A DNA stretch of 64,000 nucleotides, taken from assembly GCA_009823395.1 (NCBI GenBank), contig CM020501.1:1666861-1730860 (forward strand). Direction: 5' to 3'. A program made the position numbers and the translations under genes. The DNA is from Thamnaconus septentrionalis. Taxonomy: Eukaryota > Chordata > Actinopteri > Tetraodontiformes > Monacanthidae. Positions 38,804 through 50,539 of the stretch are shown in pieces (position 1 is the stretch's first letter; each line of letters begins with the position of its first letter). The notes under the pieces were generated by a model. The model had not been told where the DNA came from. It searched no databases and was given only the letters and a program-made list of their open reading frames with translations.

Positions 38804-41800
38804 TCAGCCAATGTCTCTTACGATTGCGGGCAGTGTGAAGGACAGTCCAGCAGGGGTCCTCACACTCAGGTTCAACTTCTTCTTCCACTGATAGTAAAAC
38901 TCCACGCACTGAGAAAGGGACTTGGTCTGGACCTGCACACACACACACACACTGAACTTTGCGCCGGTTTTAGGACATGTGACAGTTTTCTCTGATGTTT
39001 CAAACAGAACTGAAAAACTCACGGCTCTCTGGACACGGCCGAAGTCTTTGCCATAAAGCTGCAGGGATTTGAGCAGCAGCCTCGTCTCTGCAGGGCTCCA
39101 GCTACTGCCTGGAGTGTGTGTGTGTGTGTGTGTGTGTGAGTGTGTGTTGACAAACAGTGGTTAAAGGACTACTTCGTAAAAAAAAAAAAAACTAAAGCGT
39201 TGTTATTCTCTTGATAACAGTGTTAGATTTTTCTCTGTTAAAATAAATGGAAAGAACATACTTCTGGGCGGTGGGGCCGAGGTCTCCTCGGAGGTTTCAG
39301 CGGCAGGCGACAGAAGCTTCTCCACCGTCAACTTGAAAGATGGAAAAAAACCAAGACGACATCAGCATTGTCACATCAGTCATTTCAACGCCCAGAAAAT
39401 CACAGCTATTCGGTGTCTGAAGAAAACACTTGATAAGTCGGCGCTACACGGCTGAACAACCAATCAGATGTTTACCAGGAAGTCACCGCGGCACTCTGAT
39501 AGGATTTGGAGGATGGTCTCTGGGCTGGCCCCGCCCCCTGGCACCACACTGGAGTGAGCCATCATCAGCAGAGCTTCAACTTTAACACAGGAAAACAGTC
39601 AAAAAATAGCTCATACATTGACTGATATCATTGTTGCGTACACGTGTTTGATTTACTTCTTAGTTGAGTGTCCGGATGTTCCAGATGGTCCTGTACCATC
39701 CATAGCAGCAGTGCATTGTGGGAGTCGGAATCGGTATCCTGCCACTGCTGTAGGGGTGGAATGTCTGCCTGGAAGTCCCGCCCCTCGTTGATCACCCTGT
39801 GGTTGGTGTTGGTGTGAACAGGAAGTTAGATTGTTTTTTTTGCTTTTTAGCATGTTGAGAAGACATTACGTACGGCTTTGTGGTTTTTGTCGTTAGTGTT
39901 CCCGGAGGGGGAGAGGCTGCTTCAAGGAAACCTGCAAAAAAAGAAAAGTGCACGCAAACATGATGTTATTCCCTGCAAAACGTTTGTAACGTGAAAGAGC
40001 CACCAGAGAGGGCGCCATTTCACTAGGTCGACAGGTGACAGGTGCCGGTGCCCAGCCGTCAAACTCACTGTCGCTGTTCTGGAGCCGCACCGTCTGTGCC
40101 CTCTGCTGCCTCCTGCTTGCCAGGTTGCAGTAGAGCCCCGTCCCCGCCCTGAGGGGGCACAGCATGGGCGGTGGGGTGTAGTGCTCGTGCACGCCAACAC
40201 CCCTGGCCCTCGCCTGCTCCCCCTGCAGGCTGCAGCAGCGCAGCAGGCTGCAGTAGAGCGGCGCGCAGGCAGGGGGCGCCGTCGGTGGGTGGCTGCTGCG
40301 CCTCCTCTGGCGGCCGCGGCCCACTGTGGGCGGGTCGGGCGACGTGGTGGGTGACAGCGGGGAGGGGTCGTTGCTCTGATGACGCAACAGTCAGATTTTT
40401 GCAAAACTGTTTTTTTTTTTTTGTTTGTTTGTTTTAAGCTGTTTTCTTTTTCTATTACGACAAAGTCACTTCCTGTTTGTTCCTAGTGTGTGTTAGCTGA
40501 CCTTGTAGGCCACCGATCGGGTGCTGCCACTGTGAGAACGCATGTGTCCGTTCAAGGCCGGCAGACTGCGGAACTGTCGACCACACACCACGCACAGCAG
40601 CCTGTGGTGGGAGACACAATTGTTGTCGTGGTTGGAACTTAAAGGTTAATAAGTGTGGACGCCCTCCCCGTGAACTATGGTGGCCAGCACCCCCAAACCT
40701 GGATACCTGGTACACCTTCTTTTTCGTTGGTTTATTTGAAGACACAAGCGTTCACCCTAATTACAAAAAGCGCCCTCAGGCGGGCTGTATTGTTCACACC
40801 AGGCTTCCTTAGAAATATGGTGGTGCAGGATGGCAGCTAGCTGGGTGCAAGACCTTTGATCGACCAAATTACATTTATTGTACTGTGATTAAACATTTGT
40901 TGATGTATTTATGTGCAGGTTATTTTACCAATATAAAAATCATAATTCAGGTTACCTGCTGTTGTTCAGAGGCTCAGAACTGCTTTTAGGCTGGGTGGGG
41001 GCTGCCTGAAAATCACAGGAAAAGAAAATACAATAAGCTAACCTTTACTTTGACTCTTTTATTGTTTCAGTTCTTTTGTACACTTCCATTTATCAGGAAA
41101 TGTGTTATTTGAACTTTAAATATAAACAGACACCTGCAAACTTACAAAGCTCCAGTCACTTTTGCCACTTCCTGCTCTTGCCCCGCCTCCTTCCCCGCCC
41201 TTTGCTGTCCAACTGGCAGAGTGGGCGGAGCCGCTGACCTCTTGCTTGCATCCCACCTGCAGTGAGGAGCTGCTGTTGGACGTCATGGAGGTCCCAGAGG
41301 TCCCAGCGGCGGCCAGGAGGTCCGTCTGCTCCGGGATGGGGAGGAGGTGCTGGCTGGAGGTCGGCTGAAGGTCAGGGATCAAGGTGAAGCTGTCAAAGTC
41401 GCCGCCCAGCTGTGTGAGGAGGTCCAGCCTCTCATGGGGCTGCATCTGAGGGCTGGAGATGTTTGGTGTCTGAGGGTAGTGGGGGCTGGGGCCCGGCGTG
41501 GTGGGGCTGCAGAAAGGCTGGGTGTTGTGGTAGAACTGGCTGCTGGAAGGTTCCTCGGCAGCCGGCGACGAATCCACGAAGTCCAAGCAGTTCCAGCGTG
41601 GAGCTGGAGGAGCCGGCGGCAGAGCCTCCGGGGTGGAGGCCTGGGGGGAGCAGTGCAGCTGGGGCAGAGTGCTGGACCTCCAGGGGTCCTGGGCCGCACC
41701 CTGCTGGTACCACCCGGTGTGTGTCCTGTAGGACCCCCCACTGGGGTCCTCCATGTCGGGCTGGTAGAGGAGGGCCACGCCGTTAGCAAAGTGGCTCTGG

Positions 41801-42153
41801 TGCTGGAGGTTCAGGTGGCCCATGGCCTGGTTCTGGTCCAGAAGAGACAAGAGAATGGTAAATAAATGACGCCTGGTTCTGGTTCTTGTTGTGTTTTGAT
41901 GCAAAGGTCTCGACCTTGAGGTTTCCTGCTGAGGAGAACAAAACATGTTTGAATTGATTTAATTCAGTGGTTCTCAACTGGTGGAGTCTCAGGACCACCA
42001 GAAAAACATTTTTTTTCTTAGCATGAAGTAGAGACACAAATTTAGAGACACAAAAATAAAAGCGGTAGCCCATTTTCTATCATGTCTAGTAAACAGATTT
42101 TGAAATTATTGAATTGTGTGTCCTGCAAAATAAATGTCCACCTTTTTTCTCTC

Positions 42154-42195
<42 letters not shown>

Positions 42196-42686
42196 TACAC
42201 ATATATACATATATGTATATCAAAACAGCTTTGCGACCCACTTTTGGGTTGCGACCCACTAGTTCACTAGAATTGCAGATTCAATTTCATTTACCTGACA
42301 CGTGAAGGTGAAACCTGCAGCTTCGTCGGTTCCCCTCCAGTCTGGTTCATAGAAACCCGAGTCGTAGCCGCAGTTGTAGGGGTGGTAGAGCGGCGGGGAC
42401 AGGAGGTGGGGGGAGCCGGCCTGGGGAGTGGTCACCAGGTCGGGGGAGGAGACCTGAGGGGCCGGAGCCGGAGAGAAGAAGCGGCTCATGACGGGCGGCG
42501 GCTGATTGGCGGTGAAGGACTGAGGCGGGTGAGGAGCCGGCGGGGGGTCGGAGACGAGGCCCGGAGCGGGAGGGAGGGAGGGGTCCGGGAAGTGAGGCAT
42601 GATGGCATAGGAGGGAACCTGGGGGAGAGGGGAGCCAGGAACTGAGTGACTTGGTTTCGAGAGTGCTGTTTGTGTGTGTGATCAGT

Positions 42687-42739
<53 letters not shown>

Positions 42740-43123
42740 CTCTTAAAGTAACAGTCAAGTTTCGGTACGCACTACGTCAGTGTTCACCAAAATTTATTTT
42801 CTGTCTTGGTCTTAAGTCTGGACAATTTTGCTTTAAAATGATTTTAATTTTTTTTAATTCTTATTCAGAGGTGAAAATTGTTCAAATTCAGAGAAAAAAC
42901 TTTTTTTCTACTTTGATTTGTTGTTTTTTTTCCTTTCTCTGTCTGCAACGTCCGTGTCAATTTAAGCTCTCGGCTTTAAAACTTGAAATTTTGAAACGAC
43001 GAGAAAGAACTGAAAAAATAGACAACAGAATGTGAATAAATAAAAAGTAACAATTAATACGCACCCCCATGGATATCTGGTCAGTAAAGAAATAATGAAA
43101 GAAGCGCTCACCTGATGCATCAT
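38804..43123 (-). CDS. TRERF1/ZNF541-type C2H2-ELM2-SANT transcriptional regulator, 12 coding exons
   Basis: Nuclear co-regulator of the TRERF1/ZNF541/MIDEAS group, whose ELM2-SANT module recruits HDAC1/2. Exons, 5' to 3': 43123-43112, 42618-42295, 41832-41146, 41005-40956, 40601-40502, 40375-40069, 39931-39874, 39796-39657, 39579-39476, 39331-39262, 39108-39023, 38932-38804; 688 aa, phases agree throughout. The N-terminal half is Pro/Ser/Gln-rich. One C2H2 finger lies at 361-381 (CVVCGRQFRSLPALNGHMRSH), very close to the TRERF1 'LPALNGHMRSH' finger. ELM2 is at about 513-560 (INEGRDFQADIPPL), SANT at about 620-662 (WSPAETRLLLKSLQLYGKDF, then SLSQCVEFYYQWKK). The protein is much shorter than human TRERF1 (about 1200) and ends soon after SANT. 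It is head-to-head with lipt1. Which paralogue it is remains open. Confidence 0.82.
40637..40943. mobile_element. Copy of the TTTAAAG-ended dispersed element, truncated
   Basis: It shares ttcacaccaggcttccttag + aaatatgg, tttattgtactgtgatta and ttttaccaatataaa with 55905-56365, and the last two blocks with 61121-61476. The right terminus is missing. It lies in the trerf1-like intron between exons 4 and 5. Confidence 0.75.
41965..42262. mobile_element. hAT-type remnant carrying a TA microsatellite
   Basis: It starts cagtggttctcaactggtgg, a common fish hAT terminus, and ends near tgggttgcgacccacta, the usual inner part of the opposite end; the last bases are lost. Inside are (TA)n at 42158-42187 and tacacatatatac units. 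It lies in the trerf1-like intron 2. Confidence 0.65.
42686..42738. repeat. CA microsatellite in trerf1-like intron 1
   Basis: (CA)n of about 52 bp, roughly 70 bp upstream of exon 2 on the gene strand. Confidence 0.97.
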
Positions 43124-44825
43124 CGATCAACTCCAGCAAACTCTGACTTGGGTGAGTGCGTGTTTTTGTGTTTGTGTGTGTGTATGTGTTGTGTATGAGT
43201 GTCATGTCAGGATGTGGTCACATGTTCTTCCTCTCTCTGGTCGTCGCCTCTGACTATGCTTCCTTCTCTTGATGATGATCTCAGAGGCCGGTGGAACAGA
43301 CAAGTTTGAGTCAACAAAAAATGTTTTACTCCAAAACACATTATCGCTAGAGACAATATTTATGTATATACTCAGAATATTATTTGACCATGCAATTCTA
43401 ATTTCATACTCATCTTTATGACTTATTGACCGGTAATGAAAAGAATGGCACCCCTGCAATGGACACAGCACCCCCAACTGGCCTTTTACAGCCAAAGAAT
43501 TGACAGGCATTTTTCTCATGAAAAGGTGCCAATCATGCAATCAAAGTTATATAGTCCTACAGGAAGCCAGGCAGCTGTGCTTTGAGAGTGAAATTTTTTT
43601 ATTTTGAATCATTGAAGAAGAAAACTACATAAAATAGTCCTTATTTTATGTAGTTTTCTGTTATTAGACATGATCAAAAGTGGGCTCTTTTTAAATTTTA
43701 AGTCTATCATGGATATATTTCAAAAGAAAAATGTATGCTTTATTGAAGATATGGTGGGGTTTTTTGTTTTTTGTTTTTTACCTCAACAATACACGAATAA
43801 CTCTTTAAAGCGACTCTTTTTTTTTATGACCGGAACCAACGTCAGATGGCCCACAGTGCAACACGAGGTGTGGGACCGAGGTCATAGTAAAGCGTCCTAT
43901 AACACTGTCACACCGGAATAAAATTCTGCTTTCGCGTAAAATAAAAAGAAATGGGTGCAAAATCAGAACATGAATGTGAACGATTAAAAAGCTGTTGTGG
44001 TGTAACATCGATAATAAATTAAATCAAGCTAATGCTAAATACATATTTTCAACGAAATCGTATAACACACGTTTAAACTTTTTATTCCTCTATTATTTTG
44101 AAGGCGCAGGCCGGAAACTGTTGGATTGCTGTTTCCTGTCACCGGTCCGTTCCAGAATTACTGCCGTCGACAATTCAGGTCAGCGTGAAACCACTTTTAC
44201 TGATTCATCCAACAAACCGCCTGTTTAAATGTAATTTTGAAAATACACAATTAGACGCCGCTCTGTTTTTTTTACCTGAACTTGACAGGAAGTTACTGAA
44301 GACGCTGAACCTAATGTTAAAGCTAGTAAAACTGTGGCCGTCCGGGCTGCCTTCAGTGAAGTTAGGTTCAGGTTGGATGAAGAGAGCGTCGCTCCTAATA
44401 ATCAAAACGTGGTCATGTGCCCTTCAACAGTCATTGCACCCTCTGATGTCATCTCCCCCGAGTTAATATTTTTAGTGGACAACGTTGTGCCGTTCAACAC
44501 ATGATCATACTATAAAAAGAAATATACATATGTAGACACTCACAGTCACATACAATAAAACTTTGAAATAGTTTTTAATGAAAATATGGGTTGCGTCTTG
44601 CTAAAGATGGTTAACAAATGTTATAACAAGAAACTGATCAATTTTTCATAAAAATTTGGAGCTAAGTAGAAAATAATCTTATTTTTCCAGGTAACGTTCT
44701 CTACCATTCAGTTTGTTTTTATCGCTAGAACTTGAGTAAAAACCCCTGCTTGTTTTTTTGTTTTGTTTTTTAATCCTAGATGTTGGGGACATGAGGCAGC
44801 GACAGATTTGAGTTGGTAAATTGCC
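43124..44825. other. Divergent promoter region between the trerf1-like gene and lipt1
   Basis: About 1.7 kb, AT-rich, with a perfect hairpin at 43619-43659 and no coding evidence. The lipt1 start site must lie in its right part and that of the trerf1-like gene in its left part; no TATA box could be assigned with confidence. Confidence 0.5.
43619..43659. repeat. Perfect 18-bp inverted repeat with 5-nt loop
   Basis: agaaaactacataaaata at 43619-43636 is exactly complementary to 43642-43659; the loop is gtcct. It lies in the head-to-head intergenic region. Confidence 0.9.
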
Positions 44826-46402
44826 ATGATGTCACACGTCAGGAGGGCGCTGCCCCTTTTCAGAAGCGGCTGGGGTGTTTGCCGTTGTCCGACCGGCAGT
44901 CATCCAGTTCTCACTCGCTCTGCCCATGTCAGAGGCTTCCCGGCGGCCTCCGACACCGGCCTGGTTCTGTGTTCCCGCTCCACCGACGTCTACCAGAACC
45001 TGGCGCTGGAGGACTGGATCAACGCCAATGTGGATCTGCAGAAGCACAGCGTCCTGCTACTGTGGAGGAACCGGCCGGCCGTGGTGGTCGGCCGCCACCA
45101 GAACCCCTGGACCGAGTGCAGCCTGCCGGCCATGAGGGAGGCGGGCATTTCTCTGGCGCGCCGGCGGAGCGGCGGGGGGACCGTCTACCACGACCTGGGC
45201 AACCTCAACTTGACCTTCTTCACCTCCAAGAAGGCATACGACCGGAGGAGGAACCTGAAGGTGGTCACCGACGCCCTGCGGCTGCTCCATCCTGGCCTGG
45301 ACGTCCGGGCCACCGACAGGTTCGACATTCTCCTCAACGGACACCTCAAGATCTCAGGTGGGTGGGAGGAGTCTGAACCCTGGTTATTAGTTATTCTGCA
45401 TCTGTTATACGCAATTTTCCCTTGAGGATGAATAAACAATTCTGAGTCTGATTCTGATTAAATTTGTTTACATTTACTTTTGTTATTAATTTCAGTTCCC
45501 TTTGTATTGTAAATGTCTTGTTTATGTCTTTCAGTTGTTGCCACAGGTTATCTCCATATGGTCTCTGTGTGACTGTATACACTATTTGTTGTTTCTGTCG
45601 ACAGGAAGTGCGTCCAGGCTGAGCAGAAAGTCATCCTACCACCACTGCACCCTGCTGCACTCGGCCGATCGCTCCGCCCTCTCCGCCGTGCTCCGCCCCT
45701 CCTGTCCTGGCATCCAGAGCAACGCCACGCCCAGCGTCCCCTCCCCTGTGGCCAACCTGGTGGACCACGCCCCCACGCTGCAGTGGGAGGAGCTGCTGGA
45801 CGCCGTGGCGCGACAGTACAACACAGGTACCTGCCGCTCTTTTGTGAATAAACCTTTGAGTTGTGGCGCCCTGTGTTGGCCAACGTATGAAGCTGCAGTG
45901 CATAAAAGGGCACCTTCCAGATTGAAAATGCTTTCACTGATGATTAAATATGAATGCTGATAAGTCTCCACTCCACTCCACTCCACCTGCCACAGAGTTT
46001 GCCCTCAGTGCTCCGTCGACCTTAATCGACCCCGAAGACCAGTCTGTGTTCCCTGGACTCAGTGAGGCAGCTGCGGAGCTGCAGAGCTGGGAGTGGATGT
46101 TCGGTAAGACGCCCAAGTTCAGCGTCCAGTCCGCGCTAAAGCTCGTGGACGGTGAATTCAGCGGCACCGCCCGACTGCACGTGGAGGTGAAGAACGGCGT
46201 GATGGAGAGCTGCGGGCTGGACGTCCCGTCAGACTGGATCCCGCCGCGGCTCAGCGGCGAACTGAGTGACATGCTCGTCGGCGAGAGGTTCTGTCGCCAC
46301 CGTGCGGCCGCGGCGCTCACTGCAGCGCTGCGGTGCGAGAGCGGAGAGCTGCACAAGAGACTGCACAAGCTGTGCGAGGCCGTGTTGTCTGCTATGGGCT
46401 GA
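44826..46402 (+). CDS. lipt1: LIPT1, mitochondrial lipoyl(amido)transferase 1, three coding exons
   Basis: Transfers the lipoyl group from the glycine-cleavage H protein to the E2 subunits of pyruvate, 2-oxoglutarate and branched-chain dehydrogenases in the mitochondrion. Exons are 44826-45357, 45605-45826 and 45996-46402, giving 386 aa (human 373). The N-terminus is basic with Arg and Ser, as for a mitochondrial presequence. Marks: the LplA-type lipoate-binding loop [20 protein letters not shown] at about 116-135; the [20 protein letters not shown] block across intron 1, holding the conserved KISG lysine; and the C-terminal FGKTPKFSV. The ATG at 44826 was chosen; ATG 44829 is directly next and equally possible. 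The eif5b neighbour agrees with human 2q11. Confidence 0.96.
45405..45462 (+). repeat. LINE-like 3' tail in lipt1 intron 1
   Basis: The words ttttcccttgaggatgaata + aac followed by (ctgatt)-like units resemble the 3' end of a fish non-LTR element. The body is absent. Confidence 0.4.
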
Positions 46403-47196
46403 AATAATCCCTTTGTTTTTGTACTTTTTATATTTGTCATTTATATCACAAAAGTACAGAGGTACTTTTAAACGATTTAATTATGTTGCTTTTTTTTCAC
46501 ATGAGTAAGGGTCAGTCCACAGTGCTGACGATGATAATGAGCAACACCTTATTGTTCATATTTTATTATTTATTATTTTATTTTACTGGTTTGCCAGACA
46601 AAAAGAAAAAAAACGGACCCTAATTGTTTTCTGGAGAGGTCGTATGTCATCGCGCATGCGTAGTGCTCCCTCCAGCGACGACAGACGGCAAAAAAAAGCA
46701 AGATGAGTCACCCCTTTAGTGAGTCGTTGCCTTTTTGAAACCAACCACTCTCGGAAGCCCTGAGAGTTACGGTGTATAATCTGTACGTTGTGTTCTTTGC
46801 ATGGTTTTACTCTTAAAATAAAATGAAGTCCTTTTCAATTGTACTGTCTTTCAAGACAAGGTGTCTGAATTTGTCGTTCAATGATAAACCCAAAGCAGGG
46901 ACATGTGTAAAGGGAAAACACGAGTGAATTATTATTGCTTTTCTTTTATTGACTCAAGATACGCGTGACAAAGATAAAAGTTGCACAGCTCAAATAAATT
47001 AAAAATCATTTTGGGCAAATGGGGTTAAAGAAAAAATAAATTTTTGTCTGAATTCTCGCCGAGCCCCCTCGCAGAAAGGAAACAGGCTCGGAGTGGCCAC
47101 TCTGCTCCGTGTCGTTCCGGCGACGATCTTGGACAGACGTGACCCGTTGTGTGGTGTCAGCCAGCGGAGAGAGAACCGGAGCACGGCAGCGGCACC
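46403..47196 (+). other. lipt1 3' UTR and eif5b promoter/5' UTR
   Basis: AATAAA at 46817-46822 is the likely lipt1 poly(A) signal. A GC-richer zone from about 47050 leads into the eif5b 5' UTR, with a Kozak-like ggcaccATGG at 47197. The two genes lie in the same direction about 0.8 kb apart. Confidence 0.6.
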
Positions 47197-50100
47197 ATGG
47201 GCAAGAAACAGAAGAAATCCGGGGAGGACAGGTAGGGAGGGAGCAGTCTGTCGCCACATACCGGCAGGCAATACTAACACCCGGCCGTGGGACCACTTTC
47301 CCGTCCACTTTACCACCCCGAATGGCCGCCATTGTCCCGCTAGTTACGGGAGTTAGCTTTAGCGGCTCGGCGTGCTAGCACCACGAGTCACTTGGAGCGG
47401 TGTTGCGTTCGTGTCTCGTGCGTGCAGGTGATAATCGAAACAGCCTAAAATGGCTTAAGTATAATTACACAAGTGGCGGACCGGGCCACCGCCGGCCTCG
47501 CACCCTCAGCGTGTCCGGGCTGGTGGTGCTCGCAGTGCCGGTTAGCCCCCATTAGCTTGTCTGGGGGGGTCAATTCCAGGTAGTTATCGAGATTTGAAAA
47601 AAATTAGCTTCCGATGGAACCGGCTGCTCTGCTCCCTTCCGCTCTAAATATCTGTACCAAATCATTATCTCTGGTTGCCAGTGTGACGGTCTCCGCCCTG
47701 CTGCCTCAAGGCGTGAACTTTGCCTCGCCGTTCCGTGAACACACACACGCGAACACACACACGCTAACACACACTACAACCTGGCAGGGGGGAACCCTTG
47801 CGGCTAGGCTAGCTGTTAGCCCATTTATCTCTTCAGACCGCTGTAGGGTTGATGTAGTGCTGCTTGGGAAATGGCTCACCTGTTGACCTACTGCCTCACT
47901 GTGACGTCACCATCGCACCTGGGGCTTTTCAGACAGACAGCTGATTGGCTCCGCCGGTTTAACTGGATAGTGATGTAGCTGTATCTTGTCATGGAGGCAA
48001 AAATGCAACGTTTCGTTTTCTGTCACAGCTTCGGTATTTAATTACTGGACTGCCGGGATTTCTTTCAGCACATTTGTGTATAAGTTGATGAAATATGTTG
48101 TTGAAGAAGATGTCTAGGTGATACAGCTACCACAATTGACATTGAATGGATAGGGTGGTTTGCACAAAGGTAACAGAGGAAAGCCATAAAAAAAAAAGAA
48201 GCTTGGTCTGAAAACAAACTCGTACAACTTTGCTTTTTCTCAATGACTCTTTCAATATTAACATATTGCTGTGCATCGGTGACGTTGCTGGCTTATCACA
48301 TAATTTTATTTCCACCCAGCTCCATTGCACAATGATGTTAAATGCCACTGGAGGTTTTGTCTGCTGGTGCTCACTGTGGGCCTGATGGGAAATAAAAGGA
48401 GGCGCTGAAAGTGCAGTCGGCAGCTTTTGTTTGACCGCTTGCTCCACATTCACATTGTTTTTCCCACACACAGGGCGCTCGTCCCGTGCCTCTGTCCCTG
48501 TTCCAGCGCCACTCTATTGGCTGATTGTCGACTGATCGATTCCTTTCTTCTTTTTTTTTAATGAAATCTCCCTCTAGTGCCAAAGATGACGGCATTGACA
48601 TCGACGCTCTGGCGGCGGAGATCGAGGGAGCCGGAGCCTCCAAGGAGCCAAAAGGGAAGAAGAAGAAGAAAGGAGCCAAGAAGGACGACTATGAGTAGGA
48701 CATCAACACCTCTTCTTCTTTTTCTGCTCTTTGGTCCGTCAGCTGTTCTTTGGAATAACAGTCGGTGCTCTTTGTGTGCAGCGAGGACGACATCCTGAAG
48801 GAGCTGGAGGAGTTGTCGCTGGAGAACCAGGGAGGCAAAGGCAAGGTGAGAAACAGCTGAAGGTCTCTTCAACATCACATCCCCCTGGTGCCCCAGTCCA
48901 TAGGTGGGCCTTTGGAGTAATTCGCTTCATTCCTCCCGGTGTTGTAAAGGGAATTTGTGTATATAATATATAATATTTTCTGTTCCATAAAAAAACATAC
49001 ATAATTGCTGAGTTACCTCAGTCATTAAAAACTCTTTGAACTGCCTGATGCTACAGAAAGCCGACACCATAGAAGCGGAGGAGAGCGTGGAGCCGCCCAA
49101 ACCAGAAAAGAAGAAAACCAGGAAGGAGAAGAAGGGCGGTGCCAGTCCTGAGGACGAGGCGGGCGACGGCGATCGGCTCCATGGGGAGCGCAACGGCGAG
49201 CAGAAAGCCACCAAGAAGGTGAGAAACACGCTCATGTGACCTTTGTCCCTCCTGGGCGCCTGTACTGATCCTTCCTATTTCCTCCTGCAGGAGGCCCCTG
49301 CCGCTCCCCCCTCAGACTCTGACGACGACGACAGCGGCTCCCGCTCTCGTGTCAAAACCAAAGAGGATAAGAAAGGATGCAAGAAGGCCTCGGTATCCGA
49401 GGACGAGGACGAGGACGTGAGGGGAGGAGGTGGAGGAGGAGCAGGCGGGGGTGGGAAGGCTGAGGACGACTCGGAGGAGGATGACGAGTTTGCCTCCAAG
49501 AAGGACAAGAAGAAGAAGAACAAAAAGGGCAAGGAGGTGGTGGCGGAGGAGGACGAGGACGAGGAGGGCGAGGAGGGCGGTGGCTTCAAGATGAAGACGG
49601 CGGCGCAGAAGAGGGCCGAGAAGAAGGAGCGCGACAAGAAGAAGAAGGAGGAGGAGCGGCTGAAGCAGAAGAAGCAGAAGGAGGCGGCGCCCGAGGCTAA
49701 GAAGGAGGCGGAGCAGGTGCCTGCGGAGGCCCCACCCACCCAGCCGGCGCCACCTGCTGCACCAGCGGAAGAGGTGGAAGGGGCGGAGGCCGGAGCTGAA
49801 GGTGAGGCAGCACTTCCTGTTTTAACAGTGAATATTTTTTAGTGCAATTAAACTCAGTTATTCAAGCATTTCACGCATTTTTCTGTCACCTTAGTCCTGA
49901 TTGGACAAAAGAATTGACCTTGTCCCACTTTGTCTTCCTCCAGATGAAGCCGAGGGAGACAAGAAGAAGAAGGACAAGAAGAAGAAGAAGGGGGAGAAGG
50001 AGAAGGAGGAGAAGGAGAAGGACAAGAAGAAGGGCCCCAGCAAGGCCACGGTGAAGGCCATGCAGGAAGCCCTGGCCAAGATGAAGGAGGTGAGGCAGCT

Positions 50101-50508
50101 GGATTCTGGGTAACGCGGTCCGCCGGGACGGCCTGTCGTGTCTGACGAGGAGTCGTGGTGTTTGCAGGAGGAGGAGCGCACCAAGAGGGAGGAGGAGGAG
50201 CGGCAGAGGAGGCTGGAGGAGCTGGAGAGGGAGCGGCTGGAGCAGGTGGGAGCGCCCCCCACTCCCCCACGGTCTCAGCCTGAGGCCTTGGCGTTGACCT
50301 TTTCACCTTTCAGGAGCGCCTGGAGCTGGAGCGCCGGGAGAAGAAGAAGCAGAAAGAGAAGGAGCGCAAGGAGCGGCTGAAGAAGGAGGGCAAGCTGCTG
50401 ACCAAAGCCCAGAGAGAGGCCAGGGCCCGAGCAGAGGCCACCCTGAAGGTGCTGCAGGCTCAGGGTAAGGACCAGGAACCAGGAACCAGGAACTGGGCGG
50501 TTCCTCTA

Positions 50509-50539
<31 letters not shown>

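Noticed and set aside
41347..41865. 172-aa open frame on the plus strand
   Set aside because: It is the antisense of trerf1-like exon 3 (41832-41146), whose minus-strand frame has correct splice phases at both ends.
42957..43205. Minus-strand frame SQSLLELIDDASGERFFHYF as an N-terminal exon
   Set aside because: Its frame does not fit the phase of the downstream exon; the frame that fits has ATG ATG CAT CAG just before the donor, preceded by a stop.
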